Made by a program: the position numbers and the translations under genes. The notes under the pieces are model-generated. The model was given only the letters and a program-made list of their open reading frames with translations. It had not been told where the DNA came from and made no database searches. From positions 2,173,774 to 2,237,773 of the forward strand of contig NW_006281099.1 in the NCBI RefSeq assembly GCF_000203795.2: a DNA stretch of 64,000 nucleotides, given 5' to 3'. Source of the DNA: Batrachochytrium dendrobatidis JAM81 (lineage: Eukaryota > Chytridiomycota > Chytridiomycetes > Rhizophydiales). Positions 36,301 through 47,900 of this stretch are shown here, piece by piece (position 1 is the stretch's first letter; the number at the start of each line of letters is the position of its first letter).

Positions 36301-36617
36301 CTGTTGTTGCTCTGGGTCCAAACAAAACTAGACCAGATATAGGAGAGTATAGTGATGTGGAGCACAATGCTTTTATACAGATTGTTGTTCAAAACTTTAT
36401 ATTTCTATCATCGGATGCTCTTACTAAAGGCGATACCTGGAAATGGTTTATTAGTCGCCCATTACTTCGTGTTGCAACATATGCGTCGTTTTTAAACTGC
36501 ATATGTGACTCGGAGTGCTCTATTCAAGCCATTGATATAGACAATCGTAAAGTCAAGCTGGCTGGAATTAGATTGAATTGTCTTGCTAAAATCATCTCTG
36601 GAGGACTGTCGATTTGA
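33356..36617 (+). CDS. IQ-CH-RhoGEF (DH) signalling protein
   Basis: Predicted Rho-family guanine-nucleotide exchange factor. Five exons in phase: 33356-34039, 34167-34274, 34353-34435, 34555-35812, 35898-36617, about 950 residues. Residues about 105-130 form an IQ motif (NIQRVWRGYTTRRQL), a calmodulin or light-chain site. Residues about 290-395 look like a calponin-homology domain (ILRSGDIFCRLACALYPRV, IIFFLELCKSLHI, TVSNLLVFPEQD, ALIVLRTILALEKHA). A roughly 300-residue Ser/Pro-rich linker follows. The C-terminal roughly 200 residues resemble a DH domain: YIVRLESEIEGLTILQSM, IGDIFLKFSEKIRRPYACF, and FISRPLLRVATYASFLNCI as the conserved DH helix. No PH domain follows, which is unusual. CH-DH order recalls Cdc24. 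Intron 1 uses a GC donor (CAG/GCAAGT). The CH and DH calls are from motif reading, so moderate. Confidence 0.72.
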
Positions 36618-36769
36618 TGCAATTCCTAATACTGAATGTGATTCACTTGATATTATTAAACGGCAAATAAAATAGACTTTTCAGCATTGAGATGTTGGAA
36701 TTTGCCAAATGATTGCGGGTTTTCTGCTTATCTTTCAACTTTTAACCAATTCAACAATCGATAAAAACA

Positions 36770-37720
36770 ATGTCAGCATCACTCATTGAGATTGCCAGAA
36801 CATTCAACAGTTTCACCAGTGCAGCAGAAAAAAGTGTTTTGTTCTCTACCAAACAGAATCCATCCACTCCATCTTCAAAGCAGCTTTACATAGCCAACAC
36901 TTTAGTTGGCTTTGTTCCTCCATTTGCCATTGAAGCCTTTTCAAAGTCATCGTACTTTACGTCAACACCTATATCCATTACACTTGTTCCAAGTTTATTG
37001 TCATATCAGCAACGCACACATGCAATAGCCAGCATGCTATCTGCATGGAAATCATCTGGTCTGTTTGAGTGTTTAAAGGGATGGCGCAATGAGCAGTATA
37101 CTGTCTACGGATCCAACAACGAGCCTATTGTTGCCATTGAACGATCAGCAATTGGATTGTTTGGTGTACGGTCTTATGGATGCCATTTAAATGGATACGT
37201 ACGAACAGTGGATGCTCATCACCAGTCTACCATCAAGATGTGGGTTGCACGACGATCTTATCGAAAACAAACGAATCCAGGCATGTTAGATAATATTGTA
37301 GGCGGAGGTCTGCCTTGTGGAGCCAATCCAACAGCCAACATCATCAAGGAGAGTTTTGAGGAAGCAGGTATTTCTTCTGACATAGCATCTCGAGCCATCT
37401 CTGTTGGAGTCGTCTCCTTTTGGCAAGACTCTTCCATCAGGGGATACATCCCCGACACGGAATTCTGCTATGATCTTGAATTGGACGCATCATTTATTCC
37501 ACATCCAGCAGATGGCGAAGTAGAAGAGTTTTTCTTGTGGGATTTGGAAACAGTCAAGGATCATTTGAGCAAGGGAGAATTCACTCCAGAAGCTGGGTTG
37601 GTCGTTGTGGATTTTTTAATACGACACGGAGCTGTTCATCCACTTTCTGAACCAGCATTTCTAGAACTGTCGTTGTTGCTCCGTCGTGAATTTCCTTTTC
37701 CCGGACCTTCGTTTGTGTGA
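36770..37720 (+). CDS. Nudix hydrolase, DUF4743/TNR3-type
   Basis: Single-exon gene, 316 residues. The N-terminal half is a DUF4743-like domain (FVPPFAIEAF, TFNSFTSA), as found in fungal thiamine-pyrophosphokinase fusions (Tnr3) and plant NUDT20/24-like proteins. The Nudix box is GGGLPCGANPTANIIKESF followed by EEAGI, where the usual REUxEExGU reads KESFEEAGI and the first Glu of the box is Ala, as in other DUF4743 members. These proteins hydrolyse diphosphates such as oxidised thiamine diphosphate; the substrate here is inferred. No thiamine-pyrophosphokinase domain is fused. Ends cleanly at 37720. Confidence 0.9.
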   Translation: MSASLIEIARTFNSFTSAAEKSVLFSTKQNPSTPSSKQLYIANTLVGFVPPFAIEAFSKSSYFTSTPISITLVPSLLSYQQRTHAIASMLSAWKSSGLFECLKGWRNEQYTVYGSNNEPIVAIERSAIGLFGVRSYGCHLNGYVRTVDAHHQSTIKMWVARRSYRKQTNPGMLDNIVGGGLPCGANPTANIIKESFEEAGISSDIASRAISVGVVSFWQDSSIRGYIPDTEFCYDLELDASFIPHPADGEVEEFFLWDLETVKDHLSKGEFTPEAGLVVVDFLIRHGAVHPLSEPAFLELSLLLRREFPFPGPSFV

Positions 37721-38239
37721 ATCAGTTTTTTGCGATTGGGATATATTTCAAAGCTTGCAAAAATAATACGTATCAATCTGAATAAATGATCCAGCTATGT
37801 TTAGATGGCTTGAATTCATTTAAATTCTTTTGGTGTTTGTTTGGACCAAGTGTATGGAACACTGCATGAATCAGTATACAATCTAAAAGCTCGAATGTAT
37901 CGAATAGTTTGTTCATTATAATGTGGGTACGTTTGGATACTGTTATAAAATATATATATTAGGAATGGATAGACCTCGATAAACCAAGATTTGATATGTC
38001 ATGGATATATGGACTATGTACATAGAAATATACCAAAAATTGTCATCAGGTAGCAGCTCACGCTCAACGCAGGTAAATATCCAGATACAGCAATTGAATC
38101 GGAATACATTTGTAATCTAAACAAAATGCTAAAGTTGTCTAATTCTTGAATGCAACAAACTGGACTAATATAATCTGTGATACAGCCTAGATGGAATGCC
38201 TCTTTGAAAATATATAACCTAAAATGATAAAGTATTTGT
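37721..38239. other. Convergent spacer
   Basis: 519 bp of AT-rich sequence between convergent genes. It contains short A/T runs (37950-37970) but no gene or element that I can support. Confidence 0.4.
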
Positions 38240-40721
38240 CTAAAAACAAATAGAAAAGTCCGCCCACCATCGACTCCGTTTTTTACGATGTGCTTTTCCA
38301 GATTCGCCTTTTACAACAGGTGCAACAGAAGAAATACCAGAAACAGAAGGTTTGTTTAGCGAATCTATCACAGGATACGAAGTCGTCTGAGGCGTATGTG
38401 CCTGGAGCGGGAAGCGTTCAATGGAGGATCTGATGACGGTGGGCTTTAGATTGGAATTAATCGTCAGCTGATGAGTTGAACAAACACCTTTTGATTGATC
38501 AAGCAAACCGTTGTTGACCCACCGAGGTTGGCAGGCTACATCACCTAGCGTGTGGCTAGATGTGCCAAAATGGCCTGTGGGTGATTCTTGATGACTACTG
38601 CTTGCCAGAGAAAATGATCGAACTACTCGAGTAAAGATAGGCTATGTATATTGTCAGTGACATATGTACTGTAGAGTTAGCGCGTAATTCAAGCTTCAAT
38701 CCATCCAAAAATGATATCATTGAAGCATTATATATCGTTATTGTTTGTAGTCATTATCCATCAGTTGAATTCCAGTCAAGAATAGCAATTACCTCTTGGA
38801 TAGTGTTTGTAGAGTATGACGGAGTGGGCGAAGCAATTTTATCTAATCGGTCGACACAATAAAGATCCCCCGGATCAGTTTTGATGGGGTATGGTATATT
38901 ACCTGTAGTCATTTCAGGCACATTTATACACGACTTTGCAGCATCAATAGATGAAAACGGAATTTTCCCAGTTGCAGTTGTGGGCGTTTCTGGACCAGTC
39001 ATATCGGGGCTAATAGTTTGCTCAGGAAGTTTGGGTGTTTTGTTTTTCTCCAGAATTTGATGGTCACTTGAGAGATCGTTGGATGGTCGAGCTTGGCTGT
39101 GATTTTCAGTCGATGGTGTAGGACTACCAGTGTGCTTTATGTCCCAATCGTACTGAACATTCTCTGGCATCTTTGAGCTTTTAAACAGCTCGTCAAGAAA
39201 ATGTAACATCAGCTTATAATCTGGCACATCTTCATAACTTAATGTTTTCAGATACGAATAAATCGATAGTACAGGTTGTGGCAATTCAGCCACAAGTTGT
39301 GGATTTGTCAACTCCTTTTTCATGACGCCAATCTTTTCCTTTTCCCTCCCTTTCCAGGGTAGAGCACCAGTGAGAAACTCGACAATAATATAAAAAAGTG
39401 ACCACAAATCGTCTACACGACAAAGTTCCTGATGTAATAGAGTGATCACAATTTTTAAAGAGCTTGTGGCTTTAGTATCAATTGATTACCTAATACAATT
39501 TAAAAGTGTGAGCTGGCACTTACGGTTCCGCAGTGTGCTGAGATGGATGCATATCTTGCAGTTCCACGAAATCCAACTTTGGTGCGAGCCTAAATACCAT
39601 GAAACTATAAATATATCTGACCTAATGCATGAATGTGAATGATGATCAATTACCTCGCGAACTTTTCCAGACGATGAAAGATATCTCCGCGACAATCCAA
39701 AGTCAATGAGAAAACATCTTAGCCGCCTACACTCGTCAATATAAGTGGACCCTTGAGAGGCTATACAGAAATTTCCTGGTTTGATATCACGATGAAGAAA
39801 TCCAATTTCGTGGGCAGATTGTATCCCTAGAAGCATTTGCTTTGCTAACAATGCAGTGGTTGCTATACTGAATTTTCCTCCCAGTTGCTTACGAAGATCC
39901 GATAGACTGCAATAAATAGGCATAGTTTTAATTTTGGATATGTTGATTTAACCATAGGCTATCAAGTAGAGCATCAAATTTAAAGATTCAAAACTTGAAA
40001 TGACAAATATATATCAACTTTACTTTGAGCCCAGGAGTTCCATTACAAGGTAGCTGTAAATGCTGTCGTTTGAATCCTTCGAGGAGCTTTTATCGTGCTG
40101 AACTGGAGAGCTTAATGGAGAAATAAACCGCCCACAGGCAATAATTTTACATACATGTGATGAGGCTACATGGCAAAGTGCATTGATTAGTTTTTGGGTT
40201 GAGCATGAAATCAACATCTTGCACCGACATGCCACAAAAATCAATAAATATACCTTGTAGCTTTTGAAGAATAGCTACCTCTAGTTTCAAGACCGGCTTT
40301 TTACAATCTGGGGATTCAACTTTGACAGCTACATGCTCCTTTGTAGTCAAATCTACTGCTAGGTATACCTCACCAAAAGCACCCTTGCCAATTACTTTAA
40401 TCTGAAAAGTAGATGACCAATAGAAACAGTCAAAAGTCAAACTCTTGGATTACCCGATGGGGTTGAATCATTAAAGACGGTATCAGCCCCTCATATCAGC
40501 CAATATGCCAGATGCAATATCAGCAAATAAGTTGGACATTAATTAACAGGACGCGGCAAGCTTACCAGTTTCCACCTGCTCTTGATAATAGTATCTTCAA
40601 GAGTGTGGCCAAGTTGCGGGCCAGTTTGTGTTTCAACTGGTTGTTCGTAAGGCTTGACTGGTACTTGTATAGAGGCTGTAGTAGGCTGTATGCATGTTGA
40701 TGCTCTCAGAGCACTCAACAT
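38240..40721 (-). CDS. Tau-tubulin-kinase-like (CK1 group) Ser/Thr protein kinase
   Basis: Protein kinase of the casein-kinase-1 group closest to TTBK/Asator, which phosphorylate tubulin and microtubule proteins. ATG at 40721; [16 protein letters not shown] leads in phase to [17 protein letters not shown] (glycine loop, 40400-40345), then VAVKVES (VAIK lysine) and [14 protein letters not shown]. Next come [22 protein letters not shown] (39900), [11 protein letters not shown] (HRD loop, 39800), [11 protein letters not shown] (DFG, 39700), and [22 protein letters not shown] (39650-39530). The C-lobe has [21 protein letters not shown] (39420-39350). Lysine, HRD Asp and DFG Asp are all present, so it should be active. 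The tail of about 350 residues is Ser/Pro-rich with a basic end ([10 protein letters not shown]). TTBK-type kinases are associated with cilium formation in animals, which fits a zoosporic fungus. Confidence 0.88.
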
Positions 40722-42090
40722 ATCGAAAATACTGAAAGTATCAATAGATAAAGATTAAAAGTTGGCGGAGGCGGAGATTATGTTAAACTGAGCGAAGCAA
40801 TAAAGTGGTCAGTCTTTATGGTGTCGATATACTGCTAAATTGGTATCCAGTGAGTATCGAAAGATGTAAGTATTGTATATTATTATAAAAAACATGTTCA
40901 TATATGGCTATATCTTTAAAAAGTAGATTTGTAAATTCGAAACTAATTCAAGTTTGCTCAAGCATATAGCATCGAATGGATCTGATATTCAATTAAACAA
41001 AGTCGTATCAAGCAGACTCAAACCTACTATAAAAATTGAGAGGAGCTTGAGATGGTAATCACCAAAGAATATCAGAAACAAGTGCAGTAAATACAATCTG
41101 ATGTTCTTTTCATCCAATTTTAGTCTAGTGACTGTCAAACTCGGCTGGCAATCGAATCTGTTAAATACCAATGCGTTTTAAGGCTGAGGGAATAGAACGG
41201 CTATTCAGCAGTTGTAATAGGCGGAAATGCGAGTCTATTTAGCTGCCATACCTAAGCTCAGATCAGATGATTAATTAGACCATGTGGGGAAGCAAGTGAA
41301 TGCGTCGCGAAAAACTCCGTCATTTATTCTTCACGGGTAGTTGCTGTAACAACCTAGATCTCCAGTAATGTCAGAGCGCTCGATAGTAGATGTGGCATCA
41401 TTGATCGTTTGTCATTCAAGAGCGATGATATTCTACCTACAAGGAACTTGACTGGAATAATGGCTTTGATGTTTAGCCACTCGACAGTATCACAGCGTAT
41501 TCGTATGAAATGCAACACTTTTATTCAGTCTCTGTTTTGCTTTGGAATAGACAGTATTTGTTGACTCTTATTAGAAATCGATTTGATAGATATTCTCATT
41601 TCTTTCAAATACAACATCTATATACGATGCTCACAATCAGACTATAGTTTTGAGCGTGCCCTTTCTCTACATTTGGTAGTCATACATTATACAATCACCA
41701 AGTTTAAACTCAAATCCATGTATTGCAATCCATATGTTGATTTGACTGCTCTGATGCTATCAATCAAACTCTGTAAACTCTTTGTTGTATTCTGAATCAC
41801 AGACATGTTCACGTTCAACAAACCAGTGATTGCAATCTCAGGAATGCAACTGTTGTATGCATGTCAACTACCCAATGTCATAATGTTTGGTTTGTACAAA
41901 AGAAGAGTCGGAGATTGAGCAAGTGCCAAGGATGTGGGATCTATTGAAGCTGTGATATGATTAAATATTTGTTCAGTTCTTAGCGTTCCATTCTGTGAAT
42001 ACAGCTGTGACATTAATTCACAAGAAATATATTTAAAAAGCAATAGTTTGAATCTGCAATATTCAAAGTATGCATTTAAAACACCTATTA
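40722..42090. other. Long spacer with MITE copy I
   Basis: 1,369 bp. The first 770 bp hold the kinase promoter and AT-rich sequence without recognised content. The rest is element copy I. Confidence 0.5.
41493..42007 (+). mobile_element. MITE-like element, copy I
   Basis: About 515 bp. Starts CAGCGTATTCGTATGAAATG and ends TTCCATTCTGTGAATACAGC. It is nearly identical, in inverted orientation, to copy J 6 kb away; their predicted short frames encode the same 70 residues. The homology runs past the terminus into ATTAATGTCACAG, so the true end may be longer than the TIR suggests. No TA flank is evident. Confidence 0.8.
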
Positions 42091-43091
42091 TCAATCCCAT
42101 CCATCATCATCATCCTCATCCTTTCGAGACGCAGAACTTTTAGAAATATGAGAAAAGCCAGTTCGAATGCTTCTACGAGTGTTTTGATCGTCGTCGTCAT
42201 CATCCTTTCGTTCATTGTTCTTGGCCATTGAATCAGCAGAGATTGCTCCGAGTGTAGCAAGGACTGTTTCTACAGATTCAACAGTAGCCCCAGCACCTCC
42301 AAACGCATCCATTCCAATCAGTTGCTTTCTCATATCACCTTCTCCATAGATTAATAGCGTTGGAAGGTTCTTGTCGGGATAGTTGGGAATGCACAGATCT
42401 GCCACAATCTTGCAAAATTTGGTGCTCTTGTGTTTTTCAGCGAGTCTATCCAGAATAGCATTCAGCAGTTTGCACGATGAAGCATAACTTTGGAACATAT
42501 GAACCACCACCCATGCAGTCTTGCTAGCCTCTGTGACCTGAATGTTATAGTCTGGTTTAGAGATCTGAATCACGCTACCAAACCTCTCTGCTGCCAGCTG
42601 TGCCTTCATATCTGCCATACGCTGTCTGCGATATGATCTGATAAAAAGGGAATGTCAATAAAAAGGTAGTACTGGATGGTTAGCTGAGCTGTTCAGTTCA
42701 TCTTTATGGAAAAGAAGTTGGACTATCACTTGATGTCATCCAATACTATAATGCAAATGTCATACTCTAGCACCCTGTCGTCTTCTAGATCCTCCAGTTC
42801 ATCTAGCTCATCCAGCGTCCTGTCTTCAAGAGCCTTTCCGTGCTGCATCTCATGGACAGTTTTGTCTATCATTTGTGCAATCTCATCTTCGGTAATCTCA
42901 AGTTCTTTAGGCTTAGGCGGTAAAATGCCTTTGTCTCGGAGTACATCGTTCCATTCTAAATATGGGTCAGATACAGAGAATATAGGGTTACATGTTGTGT
43001 ACTTTAAGTGTTTTTGATAAATTCAAGCCGTCTATACAACGACACATACACATTGTACAGGATGATTGGATCTACCTGTATCCTCCGACAT
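42091..43091 (-). CDS. PLP2: Phosducin-like protein 3 (PDCL3/PLP2), CCT co-chaperone
   Basis: Thioredoxin-fold co-chaperone of the cytosolic chaperonin CCT, helping actin and tubulin folding. ATG at 43091 starts MSEDT. Exon 2 has EWNDVLRDKGILPPKPKELE, EIAQMIDKTVHEMQHGK and an acidic Asp/Glu run (42780-42835), then joins in phase to SYRRQRMADMKAQLAAERFG. The thioredoxin-like domain follows: VIQISKPDYNIQVTEASKTA, WVVVHMFQSYASSCKLLNAI, KFCKIVADLCIPNYPDKNLP, TLLIYGEGDMRKQLIGM. The Asp-rich C-terminus (RKDEDDDDGWD) ends at 42091. About 240 residues, as expected. It is divergent from MTC1 with 147 bp between the start codons. Confidence 0.92.
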
Positions 43092-43238
43092 TGTTTTGGA
43101 TAAACCAGAACAGATTGCTATTTTTATCGAGGTGGAATTTCAGATAATTTTGGCCAAAAAGCAGCATTTGGCCATAGCAGCAGCATTTAATCAAAACCCA
43201 TTTTGATGTAAAACTATTAAACTTTACAGCTAGTGACA
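43092..43238. promoter_or_regulatory. Bidirectional promoter PLP2/MTC1
   Basis: 147 bp between two divergent start codons. It contains short inverted GGCCA-type words (43150-43185) but no TATA box that I would call. Confidence 0.45.
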
Positions 43239-44704
43239 ATGGACAGCAGTAAACAGTCGAATACTCAAGACGATGTCAAGAGGTGACTTGCTTGCATTCT
43301 CTACCATTGCATTGAATTGCTATTAACTCTTGTGCTTCGACTCGGTTTAGATTTTTAGAGGATCTGGACAGTATTACTGGCCCTCCAAAACCCAACTCAT
43401 CCTCTACTGCATTGAATACAGTCAAACCACCAGTGTCTACCTCAAAGGATATTCTAAGTTTCTTGGATGAAATAGATGCTCCGCCAATACAAGTCACCTC
43501 TGCTCCTGAAATAAATACCTTTACAAAGCCTGCAGCTGTGGATCTGGCTCCTATTGTTACTACAGCAGCAAAGCCATCCTTGCCACAAGTGTCCAAGCCA
43601 ATCGCAAGACCGCCTCCAAAAACAACTGCACTGCTTAATACTGCCAGTATTCCTGTTGGAACTTTATCTACTGGTGCACCAGCTGATATTCCTACTCTCC
43701 CCTCTGATATTCCTTCTGGTTCATCAGCTCAATCTAAACCACAGGAGCAACCACTTCCGTCTACAGACCAATCTCTGCAACAGCAACTGCCAAACAACTG
43801 GTCATGGGGAACAATTTGGTCATCCGCCGCATCTGCTACTGTAAAAGGTTTAGAAAGCATGCAGACTATAGCCGAACATACTGCTCAGACCATATCTTCT
43901 AATGATAAAGTACGCGGCATTTATGCAGGCATGGCACCTGAGATTAACCGTCTTGGTGCAGATTTATCAAGCTTTGCAAAGATATCGGCAACCACTATCG
44001 CTGATACAATTGCTCCTCCTATCCATCGTTTTGGTTCACATGGAGCTTCGTTTGCCCCAACTATCAACGTCTGGTTTTGTGCTGATATTTCTGATGTACA
44101 GGTCCTGGAACAATTGCATAATTTTGTACAGTCCACGCTGGATGAAATGTGGATCAAGCCATTTATGCCTGCGGATTCCAAAACAGGTGTACCTCTTTCT
44201 GCCGATATAAACCCACGCATTGTTCAAGTATGTGATCGTGTTGCTGTAAATAGCATCCATAATCCAGAGCCAGTGATGGCCAAAAATGTCAACGAAGCCA
44301 TTGTCCATTCAGAGACCATGATTTCAAGATTGCAGACTTTGTCTCAAGCTAAAAAAGATGAAGCTGTTGAAAACAGGGGCCAGAATGCCATGGCAGGAAA
44401 GGCTGACCAGTCTGCTCCAGATCGAGAATGTTTTTTGGTAATTCAGCCTTACTCGACTATTTTACCTTCATCCCAGCTATTTGATGCCACCAAACATATC
44501 CAGTATTTTACCACAATGGTATGTGACGCAGGTGATTTGGGAATGATTGCGCCATTAACTATTTCTCAATCAGTCGCTATTCGGAATCCATCTACACAAT
44601 CTGAAGCACATTGGGCTGCATGGGAACAGACACTGCATCGCCGCGTCATTGAGACAGTGATTGCGGATTTGTGTGAGGAGTTTGTGGTTGCCGTTAGGTT
44701 TTAA
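43239..44704 (+). CDS. MTC1: Maintenance of telomere capping protein 1 (MTC1)
   Basis: Fungal cytosolic/COPI-vesicle associated protein, first found by genetic interaction with Cdc13 in yeast; its biochemical role is unclear. Exon 1 (43239-43282, MDSSKQSNTQDDVKR) joins in phase to 43351-44704: FLEDLDSITG, ILSFLDEIDAPP (N-terminal acidic motif of the family), a Pro/Ser-rich linker, then NNWSWGTIWSSAASATVKGL and a conserved C-terminal domain (NVWFCADISDVQVLEQL, WAAWEQTLHRRVIETVIADLCEEFVVAVRF). About 465 residues, normal for fungi. Convergent with the next gene. Confidence 0.9.
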
Positions 44705-44994
44705 TAAAACTGTTTGAATGGATGGTGATGGCATTGAATGACTGGTGGATTCTATAGCTATTTCAAAGAATTCAAGTATAGACTTCAATGGCTTGCAAAG
44801 TGAAGTTCAAGACTTTCAAGTGTTGTAGAAAACTGGTGTATCATCTGAGGGTTCACATTACACTCTTTACTCAACATTGGGTTGAATCTCCAACTATCAG
44901 AAAACAAGCTTTATTGCATCTCTAAAAACAGGCTCAAAATTTCTATTGACCAATTAAAAACAAGTTCATTCTAAAACTAAAGTTTAATTTTTAC
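44705..44994. other. Convergent spacer MTC1 to MIT gene
   Basis: 290 bp, AT-rich, no element seen. Confidence 0.3.
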
Positions 44995-47900
44995 TCATTG
45001 TTGCTCGTCAAATTTCGACTGATCTCCATCCAATGTAGTCGAGTAGTAGAGTGACTGATGAGTTAAAGAAGGTGCAGTCATGGAAGATTGGGCTATATGA
45101 TCCGATAGTTCATGGTTTGATTCACATAGACTGCCGTGATGATCTAAGGTGGTATAGTCTGGAAAAGCTGTTGAACTATCATGGGCTAAAAAAGTTGTAT
45201 CTGAGAATGGCCGTGCATCAGGCAAAGTATAACTAGCAGATCCATGAAGAGCAGGCTCTGACTTTATGGCTTTGAGAGTCAACTCGGCTACAGAATCAGA
45301 TTGCAATAACCCATCCACAAAGGCAGCATTAGGCTTAGAAATGCCCTCAACATCAACACAAGATGGCTTGGTTACAAGAGGTGTGCTGGTCGAGGTTAGC
45401 AACGAATTATCAGAGTGAGAATTCTGTTCAAGTGATCTTGCCATGAGATCAGTGTAAGATCTCGATTCCTTTTTCTTTTTGGTAGATTCCTTTAGTTTAT
45501 CCCAGCGTTCTCTGTATTTGGTAATAACGAGGTTCTAAAAATGTCGATTCAAATCATCTTACATGTTACTACAGCATGTAAAGTGTAATTCCTGCTACAA
45601 AACAACATATAGATATAACCAACCTGCTGCTCTAGTTCCGATTTTACAACTGTTAGTTCATTCTCCAAATGTGCTATACGATCTTTAAGGCCTTTTATCA
45701 TAGTTGACGAATTTGAATCAGATTCCTGAGACACAGACATGGCCAAGTCTGCAGATTTCTGGGAACTGCCCAATGATCCCTGAGACAGTCCTGCACCGAC
45801 AAAATTCTGCATTACCGAGCTATACATGCTATTTCCATTCATGGTTCCAGAATAATATCGTTTGGCGTGTTTTTGTACATCACTACGGAGTTGAAGAATG
45901 CTACTTTTTAAAATTGTATTCTCATCTGCCGCCTGAAAAGTACAGGTATCAGTTACAAACTCAAATTTGATAGCAATGAAGCTAAGCAGATCGATAGGAA
46001 AACTGCATTAAAACAACAGTAGCAATACTCACTCTTTCAAAATGAACCATTTGTTGTGTGAGTTTATCTACAATTTGCTTGAGATGATTATTCTCAATGC
46101 GGTATTCCTCCAGCGTTTTTTTCCCACTAATGGAGCTGTAAACAATCAAGTTTAGCACAACAAACAATAAATGTACAGTTTTAAACATAAATTTTACAGT
46201 TGATTGGTTTACATTAAAACAGTAAGCAATCATGCTCCAAACATTAGACTAAATTACCTACAAACGTCCTCCAATCTAACATTTGTATACGACCCAGTAT
46301 TTCCTTGGATTTGATTAAAGGGAGTGTCAACAAGTCCGTGATACTTTAATGCTTGTTGTGTCTGATTCAAAGTGCCAGATGCATCAGAATCAAAAGGCAT
46401 ATCTGGTGACACTAGTAAATATGATTGCATGATCCCCGTGTTGTTTTGTGTATCAGAAGAGTCAGCCTGGGTTTCAATAGTGCGAATAAAAGTCTTTTGC
46501 ATAGTCGAGTCTAAATTCATGTCAAAGCATGGTATGCATGATGTGAGATTACAACATAAAAATCAACACATCAATAGAAAAAATAAAAACAAGTATCTGT
46601 ACTATGCTGTGATGACTGTAAGGGTTTAGCCGGAATTCCTTGAAAAGATCGTTGTCCATCATGGAGTGGAGCAGTAGCAAACGCGACAGGTCCACTCAGT
46701 GAAATCTCACCAACTAATCTCTCGACAGATTCCCAAAATTTGTTGAATGGGTCATCAGGTGCGACGCTCTAAAAATCAAACCGCAAGTCAAAAAGTGTAT
46801 TTTGAATGAGAAAATATAAACTGGTAATGATAAACTCTGCAATAGATCAATCTAAATTTAAACCTACTTTTCTAATCTCCTTTGCATTATCATCTAAAAC
46901 AAGATATGAGTTGGCAATTGATTCTAGCATGACATCAGATTTGTCCAGTGATTTAACAGGAACAGTTGCAGGATTTGAAAAATAAGCAGGGTTGATTTGG
47001 TCTCTTAGTCCTCCAGTCAGTACTCTTCCAGAAACAGGTTTTGAAGCACCTGTAGTTGTAGCAAAGGTTTTGATCCGGTCGGTTGGTAGTCCCTGAGATG
47101 CTTTTTTTAAATCACCACCACCTCCAGAATAATCAGCAGCATTAGACAATGGTTTTAAAAGCGATGTCGTACCAGAACCTGTGGGAAAAGGAGATTGTCG
47201 GTCTGGTAGCATTGCGCTGTCTGTTTGTGATTGACCAACAAAAAACTGTCTAGAGCCAAGCATAGATCCTTCAGATCGATTTTCAGACGCATTTGGGTCG
47301 ATAGGAGAAGTCGGACTGTGTTTTCCACGAAACTCGCCAGAATAAAAGTGTATTGCAGCTGAATGTGGCTGGTTTGGTGCAACTAGACCGGAAAACATCT
47401 TGTGGTGGTTTTTATTTAGCGATTGTGTCTTTGGTAATGTTCCTGTTGTACCAGCATTGGTATCTAAAAGTGTAGCAGTTGATAGTTGTTCTTCAGGGTT
47501 AGGTAATGAAACTGGTGATGGAATTTGTCGGGATGTTGCTGCGGTTGCCAAAGGTACAGATCCTTGTGATGATGAAGCCTCTTGGGCTATGCGTCTTTGT
47601 AATTCCTTTCCGCTTCGAGTGTGACTAGCATACAATAATTTTAAGGTTTTAACAGCCTTGAAATAAATAATAGAGTATAGTATTATTAGTATTACGTGAA
47701 TGTTAGTTGTCATTAATGTCACAGCTGTATTCACAGAATGGAACGCTAAGAACTGAACAAATATTTAATCATATCACAGCTTCAATGGATCCCACATCCT
47801 TGGCACTTGCTCAATCTCCGACTCTTCTTTTGTACAAACCAAACATTATGGCATTGGGTAGTTGACATGCCTACAACAGTTGCATTCCTGAGATTGCAAT

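Noticed and set aside
41583..41795. 70-residue frame identical to one at 47934-48146
   Set aside because: Identity reflects inverted element copies I and J, not a conserved gene.
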